Made by a program: the position numbers and the translations under genes. A model generated the notes under the pieces. The model made no database searches, had not been told where the DNA came from, and saw nothing but the letters and a program-made list of their open reading frames with translations. Source: Stictocephala bisonia (taxonomy: Eukaryota > Arthropoda > Insecta > Hemiptera > Membracidae). Taken from it: 64,000 nucleotides of DNA. Where the stretch lies: positions 9,739,743 through 9,803,742 of the forward strand of contig JAQJVL010000003.1 of assembly GCA_035578905.1 (NCBI GenBank). The letters are read 5' to 3'. Shown here in pieces: positions 59,251 through 64,000 of this stretch (its first letter is position 1; each line of letters opens with the position of its first letter).

Positions 59251-59756
59251 CTATTGTTAAATATTCATCTGAAATTGTTTTTAGCTACTGTAGAACGTAT
59301 TTGTCTTCAACAAACTGTGATTTAGAGTTGTAGGGATTTACATAACAAACCAGGATTCAACATTTTGTTGAAAATTGTTTACTGAAATAAAAAAAAGCAT
59401 CATACAATTTTAAATGACTTATTTTTTCTTTATCAATAGTTTACAATGTGGGTGTATTTTCCTTACAAGAGTAATTTTATAGTCAGCTTTAGCCAAATGT
59501 TTTTTTTTTTCTACCATAGCCTAGTGATAGGTGAAGTTTAGCTTTATTTATTTGATTTAGTATGGTTATAATAGTGATGAAAGAGTTTCATAAGTCTGAC
59601 AAAGTGAGGTGTTGTGAAACGTATTGTAATGTTCAAACATATTGTATACTAAAAAACAGAAGAGGCTCATCTCGGACGAAAACAAAATAATGCATATTCA
59701 AAGATGTACTTTTCAAAGGTAACTGTTTTACATGTTTAATTTGGCCTCTAATTTTA

Positions 59757-59840
59757 GAGTATGCTAGTGAAGTAGTTATTGTTAGAGTATGCTAGTGAAG
59801 TAGTTATTGTTAGACTATGCTAGTGAAGTAGTTATTGTTA
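59757..59840. repeat. Three-copy 28-bp tandem repeat
   Basis: Exactly 84 bases: three units of GAGTATGCTAGTGAAGTAG followed by TTATTGTTA, with one substitution in the third unit. Confidence 0.95.
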
Positions 59841-60619
59841 GCTTCATGCTTACCAATAAAAAAGGTAGTTTTAACTAAAAACTAATACATCAAAATAATA
59901 AGTATATATCAGAGCATTTTAAAATAAGCTAACTTATGCATTTTAAGTTTAAGTTCAGTAAATACCCAACTGGCAAAATATTTTCGGTAGTATATTTTAT
60001 AAAGAAGAAAAATCTAACACGAAATTACTATGCTGAATAAATAATTTTCCAAAACTAGTTTCATGGCAAGTAATGGGTGAACATTACAGGAGTGTTACAA
60101 GTAAATATAAATATTTTATAAACATCAAGTTATGTAAAGTTCTTATATTGAACATAGTGTATAATTATTTGTTGTCAAATACATACACTTGCACGTTAAT
60201 AAAAAAAAAATGGTATATATACTTTTTTAACTGTAAACTAATTAAAACAACTGAATAAAAAGTTGGATTGTTGTATTTGAATTATTGAACAAATAAAAAA
60301 TCTAAATGGGTATTTAAATTTGAATGTATTAGCCTTATCTTCATGTTGATGTCTTCAACAAAATACTCACTAGAACGTGGCCAGCCCAGGATACTGAACG
60401 GTTAGTTAAAGAATATTCTATCTAAGTGTTTGATGAGAGGAGGAGGCCCTATAGAAGTTAAAGTGCAAAACTCTTGTTACTACGATGTCATGGCAATCGA
60501 TTGAACCTATATGATTGATCAAACTAGAAACAGGAAACGTGAACTCTCAAAAACAATTTTAATGTCACAAAAACTGTCTTTAACAATTACTAAAATAATT
60601 CATTAATATTTAAATACCA

Positions 60620-60705
60620 CTTTATTTATTTATTTATTTATTTATTATATAAATAAATTTATATAATAAATAAATTTATTTATATAATAAATAAAGACTT
60701 TATAT
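60620..60705. repeat. TTTA/TAAA-rich palindromic simple repeat
   Basis: TTTA units are followed by inverted ATAAATAAATTTATATAATA blocks, so the stretch can fold back on itself. Confidence 0.8.
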
Positions 60706-61393
60706 TCTTAAGCCTTAATATTTCTAAGCTAAGATTTCTGAGCTTTGAACATGAAATAGTTGACTTGAACATAATTGAATGAAAGTACAATTAATTGAAG
60801 ATCATATATAATAATTTCATACCATCAAATTGGAAATACCTGTATTTCCTTGCTTATTTCATTTAACTGAATCGATAAAAATATGTACAACATTTGTTAA
60901 CAGGTAAGGTATTTCAGTTTACACACAGTTTAAATGAGTAAAACTGTTTGATAATGAATCAATGGTATTGGAGTTAATGTTAATGACTTGGAATATTATG
61001 TTATTAAAAGTTTCTTTGTTTATGCATGGAAAAATATCATTCAGTACGTGAATGGTTTTATGCTATTTTTATTTCATGTTCTTGAGTACAAAGAACGGTT
61101 GTTTATAATGTTAATTTATAAAAAGGTATGTTTATTGATTATACGTATTATTAAAATATTAACTTAGATTTAGAGTATTTGTATATTAATGGCTTCTCTT
61201 TGGTTCTAAGATAACTGTAAAACAATACAATGGCAGAATTAAATAACTTACTAGGAAAATAGGCTAATAAAAACAGTCTCTTATGAAAATGTAGTTCCTA
61301 AAAAGTTATTTGAAGATATATAATATCATAACTACTGACAACTTTAACAAATATTTCATTTTAAAGTGTATTATATTACAACTGTAAAATCAT

Positions 61394-61620
61394 AGAATAA
61401 AGAGTGGCCAGAGGCCTTGACCACAAGTTTTGATGTTGTCGTAAGTTATCGACGCCAAGCAACATCGAGCGTGTGTGTTCCTTTGATAGTGACCGTTGTG
61501 GGATCCCGTCCACGCACGCAGCTACCTGGCCAGTCACTGGTGGTTCGGAAGTTACACTTCATCCCCGAGTTTCAGTTGCCTGGTATAATATTGACAAAAT
61601 CCAAATCTAAATATTAAGGA
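61394..61620. other. GC-richer patch, possible SINE or gene fragment
   Basis: An island of balanced base composition with an open frame (61,417-61,617; VPLIVTVVGSRPRTQLPGQS) and GGTTCGGAAGTTACACTTC near 61,543. No family was recognised; the GGAAGTTACACTTC word resembles the inverted ends at 53,817 and 54,112. Confidence 0.3.
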
Positions 61621-62294
61621 TATCTTGTAACACTACACAGCAATTAGACGAATATAGGGTGTTGGAACATTTTCGAATGGTAGACTCTTTAAAAAATTAA
61701 CGACATCCTGAGAGGGCAGGCATTCATAAGCCACCATCCTGGATCTCCTATTTCAGTAATGTCTCTAGTAACTTACCTGTGTAAGTTTTATCTTATTGTT
61801 AAGGCACATTTGGACTTGCAAAACATTGTTGTTTCCTAAATGCAGTTGCAACAGTTAAAGTGTTGTAAAAGCCTCTCTGCATTACTCTCTGGCGAAATTT
61901 AGCAATGAATCGAACAGTTTCAATCATTAGGGTTAGAATACTTTCATGAAATCTGTGTTTGCTCATGGTTTTAATTGTCTATATTTTTGTTTAACAGTTT
62001 AGCACTTAACGAAAACTATTTTTTACGTTTTATTAAAAATAATAAATTTCAAAGAAAAATAAGTATTGCAAAATCATATTTTATTTAATTTTCACCAAAT
62101 CATATAATTAATAATACAATACTTATATTTTAACAACAATATACCAGTGTATTTGTAAGAATTTTAAATAGTTTTTCCAGTGATAAAAAAACAAAATGTT
62201 GAACAATGGTATAAATAAGTATCAACAAATATGTATCAGTCACACATTGCTTTGTTAATTTCTGTAAGAAGTTTAATTTCACATACACATTTAA

Positions 62295-62535
62295 TTAGCT
62301 TTCGTGTAAGCTTATACAGAAAACGAAGTAAGCAGCAAATGTTAGAGATACAACCACTGCTATAACGACACCAAGTACGTCCAATAACGTCAGCTGGTAC
62401 CAGGACAGTTGGGTGGAGGCAGACCGCAGGTGAGCACCTCCGTGCCTCAGGACATACTCAGTCGAGTACATGACCGTCTCTGCAGGCGTCATTGGTCGAT
62501 CTTTGTACACATTTGACAGCCACTTTATATTAGTT
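62295..62535 (-). CDS. UDP-glycosyltransferase gene C, terminal exon (partial gene)
   Basis: It encodes TNIKWLSNVYKDRPMTPAET, STEYVLRHGGAHLRSASTQL, a membrane span (LLDVLGVVIAVVVSLTFAAY) and the end FVFCISLHES. It is clearly the paralogue of exon 5 in genes A and B. The usual acceptor position is changed: where gene B has TAT AGA, this copy has TAG AGA, and the only in-frame AG is two codons further in (exon start 62535). The cytoplasmic tail is about 15-20 residues shorter and has no KxKxx motif. Upstream exons would lie beyond 64,000, so it may be a live gene or a third decaying copy. Confidence 0.75.
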
Positions 62536-63761
62536 CTCTATTTGTCAACAGAAATATTTTAACATAAAACGCATAAAATGATTAAAACAAGTAACAATTG
62601 ATCAACAGTCAATTATGTACACTAACCTAAATCACACACAATTATACAGTACTTATTAATTGATTTAACATGATTTGTTAATGTTTAAAATCCATTATTT
62701 CAATTTGTTTTTGTTAGATTTGTTATTACTTGGACTTTCCATGATAATATCATTAATTTTGTTGCCAATTGCTTATACTGCAATAGTTATTTTTTTAGTT
62801 ATAATTTTTCTCTAGATCCATTTTTCTATTTTAAAAAAAATTTCATATATATTCTTATTTATTTAGTATTGATATTAATTCATAAATAAACATGCACGAG
62901 CAGCTATTATATAATATTATAAAATACGTTAGTGAATGCATTTTTGATACAGTTTTTTTCATTTTCTTTAATAAATATTTAATGTGTAACACTTCATTGT
63001 TACGTTGAAAGTGTCTTTTGTTGTTATGTATCATATCAATTCAGGAAATAGACAAATAAATAATTAAATACCATACAATTTAATAATACAATTCTAAAAT
63101 ACAACATATAACTAGCTCATTTTAAGAAAGGGTTAAATATGTTTAACAAAAGAATATTTTAATTCTCAAACACTAAACTATCTGCATACGATAAACTAAT
63201 ATATTACAGCGTTATTCATTATATTTGATTCAGAGGTTTGTTGATGTACATAAATGTAAATGTCATGAAGTGCAAATGGTGATCGGGGAAACGTTTAGCG
63301 AGGCGAAAAACGTAAAATCCTAATTAAAAGTAAAAGATAATAACAAGAGAATTAAAAGAACTGTCATGCACATTTTAAAATGACACGAGAACTCCCTGAA
63401 TTTGAATTATTTAACAAAACATTAAAATTCCTATTAAATTCTAAACCCTTTTTAAAAACGACCCCCTCAGCAAAAATATAATTTTTGATAAGTATTTTTA
63501 TTCATCTTATGTAGTTAAACCAAATTGATAACGCATTCTTTACGATCAATAAGACATACTTATATTACATATTATTATATTACAAAAAACAGAATATATA
63601 ATTAACTAATATTCACCACTGAAACAATTGTTAAACTTTTTTAATCTTGGAATCTTGAATGATTCTAGAAATTAAGGTTTAGGAAACAATGGTAATATAT
63701 TATATTTATACATTTGATGTGGAATAATATAGAGTCTTATACATCAGTTTTATGACATCAA
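62536..63761. other. Gene-free stretch, presumed last intron of UGT gene C
   Basis: AT-rich; no exon 4 signature (HGG...DQ) was found before the right edge. The equivalent introns in genes A and B are 1.5 and 1.1 kb, so exon 4 just outside the window is plausible. Confidence 0.5.
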
Positions 63762-64000
63762 TACCACTGCACGTGTATGGGTGGGCGGGTGGGTCAATAC
63801 TACTGTACGTGTATGGGTGGGCGGGTGGGTCAATATCACTGTACGTGTATGGGTGGGCGGGTGGGTCAATACCACTGTACGTGTATGGGTGGGCGGGTGG
63901 GTCAATACCACTGTACGTGTATGGGTGGGCGGGTGGGTCAATATGGCTGTACATGTATGGACGTGCGGGTGGGTCAATGCTACTGTACGTGTATAGGTGG
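63762..64000 (+). repeat. 36-bp G-quadruplex minisatellite, cut by the window edge
   Basis: Units of CACTGTACGTGTATGGGTGG plus GCGGGTGGGTCAATAC at exactly 36-bp spacing. Five consecutive units carry a perfect GGGTGGGCGGGTGGG (63779, 63815, 63851, 63887, 63923). The later units are degraded and the array continues past 64,000. Confidence 0.95.

Larger units (their letters stand above)
59251..62294. other. Gene-free stretch downstream of UGT gene C
   Basis: AT-rich. It holds a 28-bp triple repeat, an AT-rich palindromic stretch at 60,620-60,705 and a GC-richer patch at 61,394-61,620 of unknown nature. No exon was recognised. Confidence 0.5.

Overview
This is a eukaryotic, AT-rich, intron-containing and repeat-laden stretch. 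The gene families point to an insect: a CPAP3/obstructor-type chitin-binding cuticle protein and a cluster of UDP-glycosyltransferases (UGTs). The Penelope-like, CR1/L2-like and hAT-like remnants, very long simple repeats and scattered GGTTAGGTT words would suit a large hemipteran-type genome, but the order is a guess. I see no rRNA, tRNA, CRISPR or prokaryotic operon.

Region 1 (1-15,409, + strand): a CPAP3 gene most like obstructor-A. Three exons each carry one chitin-binding domain (2257-2454, 5116-5322, 7742-7955), all joined in phase. Downstream are three candidate terminal exons (10704-10794, 12837-12936, 15307-15409). Each starts with the single base that completes the sixth cysteine of domain 3, then codes Glu-Asp, then a different tail. 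The signal-peptide exon lies to the left of 2257 and was not found. The introns hold a hAT-like element, a Helitron-like 3' end and a 12-copy 91-bp tandem array.

Region 2 (15,410-28,188): a Penelope-like element (PLE) fragment with an intact GIY-YIG endonuclease ORF, then a complete five-exon UGT (gene A, minus strand, 532 aa). A second PLE fragment and a 491-bp near-perfect palindrome sit in its first intron.

Region 3 (28,189-40,741): a gene-free repeat district. It holds a 2.9-kb tandem duplication, each copy with a G-rich minisatellite and a LINE relic whose 5' half is inverted. It also holds a PLE-related palindrome, a ten-copy 87-bp array, degenerate repeats and about 24 copies of a 38-bp repeat.

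Region 4 (40,742-49,873): a second complete five-exon UGT (gene B, minus strand, 537 aa, or 523 from an internal Met). Its first intron carries an antisense, decayed CR1/L2-group retrotransposon with SGNH-esterase, endonuclease and reverse transcriptase regions.

Region 5 (49,874-64,000): PLE palindrome debris, a UGT pseudogene (broken exon 2 at 54.4-55.1 kb, broken exon 1 at 59.0-59.3 kb), a 1.95-kb (GA)n tract, the terminal exon of a third UGT (gene C, 62,295-62,535; rest beyond the right edge), and a G-quadruplex-rich 36-bp minisatellite running off the window. The UGTs are tandem paralogues with nearly identical exon lengths and phases; they would be ER-membrane enzymes conjugating sugars to small lipophilic molecules. 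The CPAP3 protein would be secreted into the chitinous cuticle.
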